The position numbers and the translations under genes are program-made. Positions 52,791-60,329 of a DNA stretch of 64,000 nucleotides are shown one piece after another (within the stretch, counting starts at the first letter, position 1; the number at the start of each line of letters is the position of its first letter). A model generated the notes under the pieces. The model did not search any database, was not told the DNA's origin, and was given only the letters and a program-made list of their open reading frames with translations. Where the stretch lies: assembly GCF_003054025.1 (NCBI RefSeq), contig NZ_QBKG01000001.1, forward strand, positions 248,001-312,000. Reading direction: 5' to 3'. The stretch comes from Capnocytophaga leadbetteri (lineage in GTDB: Bacteria; Bacteroidota; Bacteroidia; Flavobacteriales; Flavobacteriaceae).

Positions 52791-53774
52791 TTAGAAAGTA
52801 TAAAGTACACCTACCCCTAACAGCTGTTTGAACTGAGTGCGAGCACCATAGCGATGCGTCTGTCCTTGAGGGTCTTTGTACGAATAAAATTTTACGTCAT
52901 CGTCATATTTGAGGTGAATGCCCAAGCGCGCTTGCACATAGTTGTTCACCTTTAGACTTAGCCCTGTTTCCCAATCTATATCAATATTACCAAATTTTTC
53001 TAAGTAATCGCCATAGATAGTGAAGTTAGTGTTTAGGGTGATGTTATCCATTACTTTCTTCTCCCAACGACCTGAGGCAGAGAAACCTAACTCAGATACG
53101 GTCTTCTTGCCTTTCTCTACCCCGAAAGCACCTTCGTCAGACAGGCGTTTGTCTAACACCATAGTGGTTTTGAGGGTCATCGGTGATAAGAAAAGGTTGA
53201 AATTGATATGAGTAGGGGCGTATTCGGCACCCAAACCGAGTGTAAAATAAGCAGGGGCAAAGGGTTTAGAGATAGCATCATCTACATTAGGGTATTTATA
53301 CCCATTGCTGATTTGGGTAAGGAATTGTGCTCGTGCTGTGTAGTACCAAAACGAATGCGAACTACCGCGATAGCCAAATGAGGAGGTTAGCGATACCTTG
53401 TCGTCTGTTTTGCGCACTTCGCGTCCTTTTTGGGCGTTGATACCATAGTTGATTTCTAAATCGTTGTCCCAAAAGAAAGTTTTTTCGTTATAGCGGCGGC
53501 GGAATTTGCCGTTCATAAGTCCTGAAATAGAGTTTTCGCCCCCTGCACTCCAGTTAGAGAAGGTTACTTCGCTCATATTCAGTGTTACTTGGTTGAACTT
53601 GAACCACTTTTCTTGTTCGCGTTTCACACGGTTGAAAGTGAATTTTAACGCGTTAGGGTCTTGTAGCACTTGTATAGGAGTTGTTTTTACCGGAGCGGTA
53701 CGCGTTTTGGCTTTGCGTACTTGCCCAAAAGCGGTAACAGTAGTAAGTAGGAGAACGATAATGATTTTTTTCAT
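52791..53774 (-). CDS. DUF3078 family outer-membrane-type protein
   Basis: 327 residues with a signal peptide (1-18, TVTAFGQ). The DUF3078 core (LNMSEVTFSNWSAGGENSISGLMNG, about 65-89, then WDNDLEINYGINAQKG) and alternating aromatic strands ending in VLYTF suggest an outer-membrane beta-barrel. Function unknown. It starts its own unit with a promoter in the repeat tract upstream; tdk follows after 4 bp, so the two are cotranscribed. Confidence 0.85.
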   Translation of the reverse strand: MKKIIIVLLLTTVTAFGQVRKAKTRTAPVKTTPIQVLQDPNALKFTFNRVKREQEKWFKFNQVTLNMSEVTFSNWSAGGENSISGLMNGKFRRRYNEKTFFWDNDLEINYGINAQKGREVRKTDDKVSLTSSFGYRGSSHSFWYYTARAQFLTQISNGYKYPNVDDAISKPFAPAYFTLGLGAEYAPTHINFNLFLSPMTLKTTMVLDKRLSDEGAFGVEKGKKTVSELGFSASGRWEKKVMDNITLNTNFTIYGDYLEKFGNIDIDWETGLSLKVNNYVQARLGIHLKYDDDVKFYSYKDPQGQTHRYGARTQFKQLLGVGVLYTF

Positions 53775-53807
53775 TGCTGCATCTGATTGCTGTTAGTTTT
53801 ACCGCTG

Positions 53808-53838
53808 CAAAGGTATAAATAATTTGCCAATTAGCCAA
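53808..53838 (-). promoter_or_regulatory. Promoter of DUF3078-tdk, -33 box inside the repeat
   Basis: Minus strand: TTG (complement 53836-53838), 20 bp, TACCTTTG (complement 53808-53815). The TTG belongs to the TTAGCCAA repeat and to the end of dxs. Confidence 0.75.
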
Positions 53839-53856
53839 TTAGTCAATCAGCAAATG
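53822..53856. repeat. TTAGCCAA tandem repeat tract at the dxs 3' end
   Basis: ATTTGCCAATTAGCCAATTA and following GTCAATCAGCAAAT. It encodes the last residues of DXS (KLAHLLID) and the -33 box of the next promoter. Confidence 0.72.
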
Positions 53857-55533
53857 TGCCAATTTTCTTAAGGCAGCAACAGAGCCGTGAGGCATAAAAA
53901 CATCGGGTAAAGTGATGATTTTTAGAGGAGTAGTGTAGTTATTAGCCGCAGCAAATTCGCTTACCGCACTGCCTAAGCCTCCGGTGCTGCCTTCTTCGAT
54001 AGTAACGACTTTTTGGTAGTGGGTGAATACGTGGTGCAGCAAAGCCTCGTCTATCGGTTTTAAGAAACGCATATCGTAGTGAGCGTACTGCTCTGGGGCT
54101 TCGCTTTGGCGTATTTGTTCGGCTACAAGGTCGGCTATAGTGCCAATGCTGAGTACGGCTACTTTAGTACCTTCTTTTAGTTGGCACCCTTTGCCAATAC
54201 GCAGTGCCTCAAAAGGTTGTGTCCAATCGGTTTGTGAGCAACGCCCACGTGGGTAGCGAATGGCGATAGGGTGGGGTAGGGACAGCTGAGCGGTGTAGAG
54301 CAGCTGACGCAATTCGGTAGCATTGCGCGGTGACGCAATAATAAGATTAGGAATAGGACGCAAAAAAGCCATATCAAACACTCCGTGATGGGTAGCTCCG
54401 TCTTCGCCTACCAGTCCAGCGCGGTCGATGCAAAATACTACTGGTAGGTTTTGTAAGGCCACATCGTGTATGAGTTGGTCGTAAGCGCGCTGTAGAAAAG
54501 TAGAATAGACGATGCAGTAAGGTACAAACCCACGTGCAGCCCAGCCTGCTGCAAAGGTAACAGCGTGCTGTTCGGCTATGCCTACATCAAATACTCTATC
54601 GGGGAAAGCCTGCTGTAGAGGAAGCAAGCCGCTACTGCTACTCATTGCAGGGGTAATGCTTATGATTTTAGAGTTTGAACGAGCTAATTCGGTAAGAGTT
54701 TGCCCTACTACCTCTTGATATTTGGCGGGTAGGGTAGGGGCTTCGGGAAGCGGTTCGCCTGTGGTCTTATCGAATAGGGCAGGTGAGTGGTAACGCACTT
54801 GTTCGGCTTCGGCTTTAGCAAACCCCTTGCCTTTGGTGGTTACTACGTGCAGCAGTCGTACACCGCGCTCTTTTTTTTCAGTCTTTAAGGCCTCAATAAG
54901 AGCAGGTAAATTGTGTCCGTCAATAGTGCCTTTGTACTTGATATGCAGGTCGCTGAAGAACGTTTCGCGCGCCCCTTGTCGTAGGGTGCTGAAGTAGTCT
55001 TTGAGAGCCCCTACAGTGGGGTCGATGGCCATAGCATTGTCGTTGAGGATAATGAGCATATTGGCATCGGTAGTGCCTGCGTGGTTGAGGGCTTCGAACG
55101 CCATACCGCTTGCTATGGCTGCATCGCCAATTACAGCTATGTGTTGGCGCTGGGTGTTACCCTCTAAAGCAGAGGCAAGAGCTATCGCCAATACAGCAGA
55201 GAGCGAAGTAGAAGAGTGCCCTGTGCCGAAAGCATCGTACTGGCTTTCTTCGCGCTTAGGGAAGCCGCTGATGCCGCCCTGTTGGCGTATGTGCGCAAAG
55301 GCTTCGCTTCTGCCTGTCAGCAGTTTATGGGCATAGCATTGGTGACCTACATCCCAGACAAGTATATCATCAGGAGTATCGAACACATAGTGCAGGGCGA
55401 TAGTGAGTTCGACCACGCCCAAACTTGCCCCCAGATGACCGCCGTGCGCTGCGATAACCTCTATGATGCGGGTGCGCAACTGCTCGGCCAACGCTGGCAA
55501 CTCTTCTACAGGTATGTGTTTTAAATTCTCCAA
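53839..55533 (-). CDS. dxs: 1-deoxy-D-xylulose-5-phosphate synthase
   Basis: Thiamine-diphosphate enzyme that condenses pyruvate and glyceraldehyde-3-phosphate, first step of the MEP isoprenoid pathway. 564 residues, a little short of the usual 600-640. HGGHLGASLGVVELTIALHYVF start, ThDP motif GDAAIASGMAFEALNHAG ... NDNAMAID, and second-half motifs VVFCIDRAGLVGEDGATHHGVFD intact. C-terminal transketolase domain to 540. Starts 1 bp after hemJ in a three-gene operon with heme enzymes. Confidence 0.95.
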   Translation of the reverse strand: MENLKHIPVEELPALAEQLRTRIIEVIAAHGGHLGASLGVVELTIALHYVFDTPDDILVWDVGHQCYAHKLLTGRSEAFAHIRQQGGISGFPKREESQYDAFGTGHSSTSLSAVLAIALASALEGNTQRQHIAVIGDAAIASGMAFEALNHAGTTDANMLIILNDNAMAIDPTVGALKDYFSTLRQGARETFFSDLHIKYKGTIDGHNLPALIEALKTEKKERGVRLLHVVTTKGKGFAKAEAEQVRYHSPALFDKTTGEPLPEAPTLPAKYQEVVGQTLTELARSNSKIISITPAMSSSSGLLPLQQAFPDRVFDVGIAEQHAVTFAAGWAARGFVPYCIVYSTFLQRAYDQLIHDVALQNLPVVFCIDRAGLVGEDGATHHGVFDMAFLRPIPNLIIASPRNATELRQLLYTAQLSLPHPIAIRYPRGRCSQTDWTQPFEALRIGKGCQLKEGTKVAVLSIGTIADLVAEQIRQSEAPEQYAHYDMRFLKPIDEALLHHVFTHYQKVVTIEEGSTGGLGSAVSEFAAANNYTTPLKIITLPDVFMPHGSVAALRKLAHLLID

Positions 55534-55534
55534 A

Positions 55535-56071
55535 TTATTTTCTATTTACCAACTTCACTATCAGCATAATAAGCGCTCCCATAGCTACAAAAGCCAGTAG
55601 AGCAAAATACCAATAGGTAGTAAATAAGGCTTTGAGCACTACTGCAAAGACAACCACGAAGAGGATAAGAGTGGCTACCTCATTGAGCATACGCAATTGC
55701 AGCGAGGTTAGGGTAGCCTGTCCTGCTTGTAGTCGCTTCATTATGCGCCACGAGTAGTAGTGATACCACAGCAGTATGCCTATGAATAGCAATTTGACGT
55801 GCATCCAGCCAAACAAAAAGTACGCCCAATCCATTAGGTAGAACATATAAATGCCTGTAAACGACATAATTATAAGGGCAGGTACAGTGATGATGTTCCA
55901 CAGGCGTTCCTCCATAAAGCTAAACTGTCGGTGCAATATAGAGCGTTCGGGTTCGTCTTTTTGTAAGGCTTCGGTATGGTAGATGAACAATCGCACCATA
56001 TAGAAAATACCAGCGAAGTAACTCACCACAAAGATGATGTGTATCGCTTTTGTAATTGAAAATAAATCCAT
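55535..56071 (-). CDS. hemJ: HemJ-type protoporphyrinogen IX oxidase (CopD-like membrane protein)
   Basis: Four-helix membrane enzyme oxidising protoporphyrinogen IX to protoporphyrin IX, the step before ferrochelatase. 178 residues; conserved His in KAIHIIFVVSYFAGIFYMVRLFIYH (about 8-32), the Lys/His-bearing helix near WMHVKLLFIG and MLNEVATLILF. The family name overlaps CopD/UPF0093, but placement 2 bp after hemH strongly favours HemJ. Confidence 0.9.
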   Translation of the reverse strand: MDLFSITKAIHIIFVVSYFAGIFYMVRLFIYHTEALQKDEPERSILHRQFSFMEERLWNIITVPALIIMSFTGIYMFYLMDWAYFLFGWMHVKLLFIGILLWYHYYSWRIMKRLQAGQATLTSLQLRMLNEVATLILFVVVFAVVLKALFTTYWYFALLAFVAMGALIMLIVKLVNRK

Positions 56072-56073
56072 TA

Positions 56074-57090
56074 TTAGTCGTTATTAATCCATTGAGCAAG
56101 AGCTTTTGCCCATAGCTCACTATCATTTAGACAAGGTATGAGTTTGAAGCTCTCGCCTCCGTTTTCGACAAAGGTTTTGCCGCCTACCATCTCTATCTCT
56201 TCTAAAGTCTCTACACAGTCAGCAACAAAGGCAGGGGTGATGACAGCTAAGCGTTTCACTCCGCTCTGCGCAAGGGCTTTGATACGGTCGGATGTGAAAG
56301 GGGTAAGCCATTTATCGGCACCTAAGCGCGACTGAAAAGAAATAGAATACTTATCCTCAGGCAATTGCAAGGCTTCTGCCAATAGGCGAGTAGTCTCGAA
56401 ACAATGACTTCGGTAGCAATGCGCTCCCTCCTCGCTATAAGCATCGCAACAGCTTTTGCCATCGACTATGTGCTTATGGGCAGGAGTAGGTGAGGTTTTG
56501 TACAGATGTCGCTCAGGCACTCCGTGATAAGAAAAAAGCAGATGGTCGTAGTGGTAATCGGCTAAGATAGGGGCTGTTACGCCAGCAAGTGCCTCGATGT
56601 ATTCTTTGCGGTGAAAGAAAGGGGCGAACTTATGCAGCGCCATTTGTGGGTAGTGCTCGCGTATGAGTTTTTCAGCTAAAACTTCTATAGTTTCGCTGGT
56701 CGCCATAGCGTATTGAGGGTATAGCGGTATGAGGAGTACTTCAGTAACCCCTTGCTGGTGTAAGGCAGCCAAGCCCTCGCTGATGCTGGGGTTGCCATAG
56801 CGCATTGCCATTACCACTGGTACTGACACTTGCGCTTGCACTTTGGCGGTTAGTCGCTTGCTGATGACAATCAGCGGTGAGCCTTCATCCCACCATATTT
56901 TTTTATAGGCTTCGCTAGTTTTTGGTGGACGTACGTTGAGGATAATACCACGAACGATAAGATAGCGCAACCAGTATGGATAGTCGATAACGCGCTCATC
57001 CATCAAAAACTCTTTTAAATATCGTTTGATGTCTTTGACCTCGAACGAATCGGGAGAGCCTAAATTTACAAGTAAAACTCCTTTTGGCAT
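56074..57090 (-). CDS. hemH: Ferrochelatase
   Basis: Inserts Fe2+ into protoporphyrin IX, the last step of protoheme synthesis. 338 residues. Start KGVLLVNLGSPDSFEVKDIKRYLKEFLMDERVID is typical; catalytic His in LLFSYHGVPERHLYKT (about 175-190), Glu in TLEEIEMVGGKTF (about 295). A CRSHC-like cluster (CDAY..HCYRSHCFET) may bind a metal but does not look like an intact [2Fe-2S] motif. First gene of hemH-hemJ-dxs. Confidence 0.95.
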   Translation of the reverse strand: MPKGVLLVNLGSPDSFEVKDIKRYLKEFLMDERVIDYPYWLRYLIVRGIILNVRPPKTSEAYKKIWWDEGSPLIVISKRLTAKVQAQVSVPVVMAMRYGNPSISEGLAALHQQGVTEVLLIPLYPQYAMATSETIEVLAEKLIREHYPQMALHKFAPFFHRKEYIEALAGVTAPILADYHYDHLLFSYHGVPERHLYKTSPTPAHKHIVDGKSCCDAYSEEGAHCYRSHCFETTRLLAEALQLPEDKYSISFQSRLGADKWLTPFTSDRIKALAQSGVKRLAVITPAFVADCVETLEEIEMVGGKTFVENGGESFKLIPCLNDSELWAKALAQWINND

Positions 57091-57110
57091 TTTAGTATAT
57101 TAATAGCGGG

Positions 57111-57141
57111 CAAAGGTACGAATAATTTGTCAATTAGTCAA
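57111..57141 (-). promoter_or_regulatory. Promoter of hemH-hemJ-dxs, -33 box inside the repeat
   Basis: Minus strand: TTG (complement 57139-57141), 20 bp, TACCTTTG (complement 57111-57118). Confidence 0.75.
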
Positions 57142-57183
57142 TTTGCCAATTTACATAGTCAATTTACAAATCAGCAAATTGTC
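57124..57183. repeat. Long TTTGTCAATTAGTCAA repeat tract between ftsW and hemH
   Basis: Six or so degenerate 8-9-bp units (TTTGTCAATT, AGTCAATT, TGCCAATT, AGTCAATT, AGCAAATT). It overlaps the hemH promoter. Confidence 0.7.
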
Positions 57184-58428
57184 TCATTTAGTCTTTTGTT
57201 TCTCGTCTTTTGTGATTTTAATAATATTTTCGGCTAATTCTTCCTCGACATCGGCTTCAGGCTTGTCTTTTTCCATTTTGCCATCTTTGCGTTTGCGAGC
57301 ACTGACTGAAAGAATACAGCCTAAAGCTAAGCAGGTCATCCAAATGGAAGTACCCCCACTACTGATGAGCGGTAAGTTCTGTCCGGTGACAGGCATTAAC
57401 TCTACCGCTACCGCCATATTGATAATGGCTTGTAGCATTATCGGGATGCCTAATCCTAAAGCTAATAGCTGCCCAAAGAGGGTGGCTGCCTGCTGGGAAA
57501 TCACTACTAACCGAAATAGCAAAATAAAATAGAGTGCCATAATGAAAAGGGCGCCCATTGACCCGTATTCTTCGGTGATGATAGCATAAATAAAGTCAGA
57601 TGAACTCTGAGGGAGGAAGTTTTTCATAGTGCTCTTGCCAGGCCCTTGCCCCACAATGCCTCCTTTGGCAATTGCCATTTTGGAGAGTTCGACTTGGTAT
57701 ATCTCTTTTTTGTTTTCGTCTTGGGCAAAATAGGAATCTATTCGGCTTTCCCAAGTGGAAAAACGGCTAGGAGCAAGGTCGGGGAAGGCTTTTGCAAACA
57801 AGAATAGAAGTCCGCCTAACGCTATGCCAATACCCGCAATATAGAGCAGATACTTAAACGGATATCCCCCCAAGAAAGCCAATAGCACCACCGAAAAGAC
57901 GATAATAAGGGCTGTGGAGAGGTTGGCAAAGACCACTAAGGCGGTGATAGCAACCACTGGCGTCCAGAGAGGGAGCAGGCTGTCTTTGAAGGAGATTTTC
58001 TTGTCGTGATTTTTAGCCAAATAGGAGGCTACATAGACCATAAGCACTATGAGTGCGAAGGCAGAAGGCTGAAAAGAGAAGCCTAACACGTTAATCCACC
58101 GACTGGCGTTCGCCTCTTTGATAGTAGTGCCGGTAAAAATAGCCATAATCAGTAGTCCCACAGATAGGAGAAGCCCTAACCTAGAGGCAGGGCGGAAAAA
58201 GCGATAGGGAATCTTATGTACAACAAAAGCAGTGGAGATACCCAAGCCTACAAAGAAAAAGTGCTTGAAGAAATAGCCTGCTGTGGTAGTGCCTGTGCGC
58301 ACTACGTACTCGAGGTTGCTACTGGTGCTATACACCGCTAATGACGAGATGAAAGCAAAGATAACAATCAGCGCCCATAACGTCTTATCGCCTTTGATAT
58401 TTTTGGCTATCCAATCAATCACAAACAT
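57184..58428 (-). CDS. ftsW: Lipid II polymerase FtsW (SEDS family)
   Basis: Integral membrane glycosyltransferase of the SEDS family that polymerises lipid II at the division site. 414 residues with about ten helices; SEDS motifs FQPSAFALIVLMVY (helix near 125), GQGPGKSTMKNFLPQSSSDFIYAIITEEYG (about 245-275, with the catalytic Asp) and PVTGQNLPLISSGGTS (about 345-360). The C-terminal tail is Lys/Glu-rich. Placed 12 bp after murD; the usual neighbours mraY and murG are not in the window. Confidence 0.9.
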   Translation of the reverse strand: MFVIDWIAKNIKGDKTLWALIVIFAFISSLAVYSTSSNLEYVVRTGTTTAGYFFKHFFFVGLGISTAFVVHKIPYRFFRPASRLGLLLSVGLLIMAIFTGTTIKEANASRWINVLGFSFQPSAFALIVLMVYVASYLAKNHDKKISFKDSLLPLWTPVVAITALVVFANLSTALIIVFSVVLLAFLGGYPFKYLLYIAGIGIALGGLLFLFAKAFPDLAPSRFSTWESRIDSYFAQDENKKEIYQVELSKMAIAKGGIVGQGPGKSTMKNFLPQSSSDFIYAIITEEYGSMGALFIMALYFILLFRLVVISQQAATLFGQLLALGLGIPIMLQAIINMAVAVELMPVTGQNLPLISSGGTSIWMTCLALGCILSVSARKRKDGKMEKDKPEADVEEELAENIIKITKDEKQKTK

Positions 58429-58440
58429 TGGCTGCGGGTA

Positions 58441-59775
58441 TTAGAGTTTAGCTACGGCAGCTTTGAACTGGTCGCCACGGTCTTCATAACTTTTGAAAAG
58501 GTCGAAGCTCGCACAAGCAGGTGATAACAATACGGTGTCGCCAGCGCTAGCAAAGCGTTGCGCCATCTTTACAGCCTCTTCCATAGAACGGGTTTCTACC
58601 ATATTGTCGATGACATTGTAAAACGACTGTAATATAGGGGTATTATCTACGCCTAAGCATACTATGGCTTTTACTTTTTGATGTACGTAAGGTAGCAGAG
58701 AGTTGTAGTCATTGCCTTTGTCTTGTCCGCCCACTATCCACACGATAGGGGTTTTGATAGTGTCTAAGGCAAAATACACTGAATTGACGTTGGTAGCCTT
58801 AGAATCGTTTATATAGGTTACGCCCTCAACGACTTTCACCTCTTCTAAGCGGTGAGCTGCCCCTTGGAACCCTTTGAGGCTTTCGCGTAGTGATGCGTTG
58901 CGGATGTTTACTAAGCGCGCTGCTACTGCTGCCGCCATAGTGTTTTTGATATTGTGTTTTCCTTTTAGGCTTATTTCTTCTACGTCTATTACAGTGGTTT
59001 GATTCTCTAACATAATATGTATTTTGTTGTCTTTTAAGAAAGCTCCTTCGCTCAGTTCTTTTTCGATTGAAAAACCTATACACTTAGGTTTTAGGGGGTG
59101 GGTAGCGAGCCAGTCGTTTATCACAGGGTCATCGGCATCGTAAATAAAGTAATCGTTGGCAGTTTGGTTCATAGCAATGCGAAACTTGGAAGCTATGTAA
59201 TTCTCAAACTTATAATCGTACCTGTCTAAATGGTCGGGGGTGATGTTGAGCAACACGGCTATATGGGGTGCGAAATGCTCAATGCCGTCTAACTGAAAGC
59301 TGCTGATTTCGAGCACATAATAAGGCGGATTGCTATGGGCTACCAGCTCGGCAAAGCTATAGCCTATATTGCCCCCCAAGCCTACTTCTAATCCTGCTTC
59401 CTTGAAAATGTGGTGGGTGAGTAGGGTGGTGGTGGTCTTGCCATTGCTGCCGGTTATGGCTACAATGGTGCTTTGGGTATATTGGCTGGCGAACTCTATT
59501 TCGGAAATAATAGGTATGTGTTTTTCGCGTGCTTTTTTGATAATGTCGGCCTTATCGGGGATACCGGGGCTTTTCATTATGCAGTCGGCAGCGAGTATGC
59601 GCGCTTCGTCGTGTGAGCCTTCTTCGTAGTCGATGTTTTGGCGGGATAGGATGTCGCGGTACTGAGGTTTTAGGGCGCCTCTATCGGATAAGAAGACGCT
59701 CCAGCCTTTTTGTTTGGCTAAAATAGCAGTACCAACGCCGCTTTCGCCACCGCCTAATATTACTAAACGTTTCAT
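58441..59775 (-). CDS. murD: UDP-N-acetylmuramoyl-L-alanine--D-glutamate ligase
   Basis: Peptidoglycan precursor ligase adding D-Glu to UDP-MurNAc-L-Ala with ATP. 444 residues; N-terminal Rossmann domain (VILGGGESGVGTAILA, about 4-19), central ATP-binding domain with TGSNGKTTTT (about 110-119) and ISSFQLDGI, NITPDHLDRY, and C-terminal ligase domain (HRLEEVKVVEGVTYINDSKATN, about 310). Upstream mraY is absent; a promoter lies directly before it. Confidence 0.96.
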   Translation of the reverse strand: MKRLVILGGGESGVGTAILAKQKGWSVFLSDRGALKPQYRDILSRQNIDYEEGSHDEARILAADCIMKSPGIPDKADIIKKAREKHIPIISEIEFASQYTQSTIVAITGSNGKTTTTLLTHHIFKEAGLEVGLGGNIGYSFAELVAHSNPPYYVLEISSFQLDGIEHFAPHIAVLLNITPDHLDRYDYKFENYIASKFRIAMNQTANDYFIYDADDPVINDWLATHPLKPKCIGFSIEKELSEGAFLKDNKIHIMLENQTTVIDVEEISLKGKHNIKNTMAAAVAARLVNIRNASLRESLKGFQGAAHRLEEVKVVEGVTYINDSKATNVNSVYFALDTIKTPIVWIVGGQDKGNDYNSLLPYVHQKVKAIVCLGVDNTPILQSFYNVIDNMVETRSMEEAVKMAQRFASAGDTVLLSPACASFDLFKSYEDRGDQFKAAVAKL

Positions 59776-59811
59776 TTTAATGTGTGTTTAGAGAACTTTT
59801 TGTTTGGGTTG

Positions 59812-59842
59812 CAAAATTATAAAATAAATAGGAATGCACAAA
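59812..59842 (-). promoter_or_regulatory. Promoter of murD-ftsW
   Basis: Minus strand: TTTG (complement 59839-59842), 19 bp, TAATTTTG (complement 59812-59819). Confidence 0.72.
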
Positions 59843-59861
59843 TTTTTTATTTGGATTTAAC

Positions 59862-59882
59862 AGTGCGAGCCGCACGGGCAGA
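59862..59882. repeat. AGTGCGAGCC-type dispersed element, copy 2
   Basis: AGTGCGAGCCGCACGGGCAG. The core GTGCG-AGC-CGCAC can form a small hairpin. Related to 32253-32272. Confidence 0.5.
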
Positions 59883-59905
59883 GAAGTGGGACAAGTGAGG
59901 GGCTT

Positions 59906-59964
59906 CTTGTATTGTTCCTATAGTGTTCCTATAGTGTTTCTGTATTGGAGGTAAGGCGGAGGGG
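59906..59964. repeat. Three 11-bp direct repeats plus purine-rich tail, copy 2
   Basis: CTTGTATTGTT (59906-59916), CCTATAGTGTT (59917-59927) and CCTATAGTGTT (59928-59938), then TTGGAGGTAAGGCGGAGGGG. The layout matches copy 1 at 39085. The surrounding 59843-60245 is otherwise AT-rich with no ORF. Confidence 0.85.
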
Positions 59965-60245
59965 TGAGTGGGTAACTGTTCTAATTTTGGATTTTGCAGA
60001 TTGATAAATTAGTGAAATGTGTAAAAAATCTATAGTCTTAATAAAACTGTTATGAATTGTTAAAGTTTTGTATAGAAAAAGTTAAAATATAGGGTGCTTA
60101 ATAGTGGATTTTGTAACCTAAAATGTGCTGTAAATAGGTTGTATAATATTGATAATAAAAAAGTTGTGCTGGTGTAGTGCACTATAGTAATAGGGAGGGG
60201 GAGGTGAAATGAGAGCATTTGATTTTAACATTTGGCAAAAAGGTG

Positions 60246-60277
60246 TTTGGCTATGTCGGTAATTATGTGTACTTTTG
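60246..60277 (+). promoter_or_regulatory. Promoter of the large secreted protein
   Basis: TTTG at 60246-60249 and TACTTTTG at 60270-60277, 20-bp spacer, 52 bp before the start codon. Confidence 0.72.
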
Positions 60278-60329
60278 TGCATTAAAGTATACTGAATATA
60301 GTAGTTTCAGGAATATAGCATATAGCATT

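Noticed and set aside
57143-57532. 129-codon plus-strand frame over the end of ftsW
   Set aside because: It begins in the TTTGTCAATT repeat and runs antisense to conserved FtsW codons; the product shows no recognisable features.
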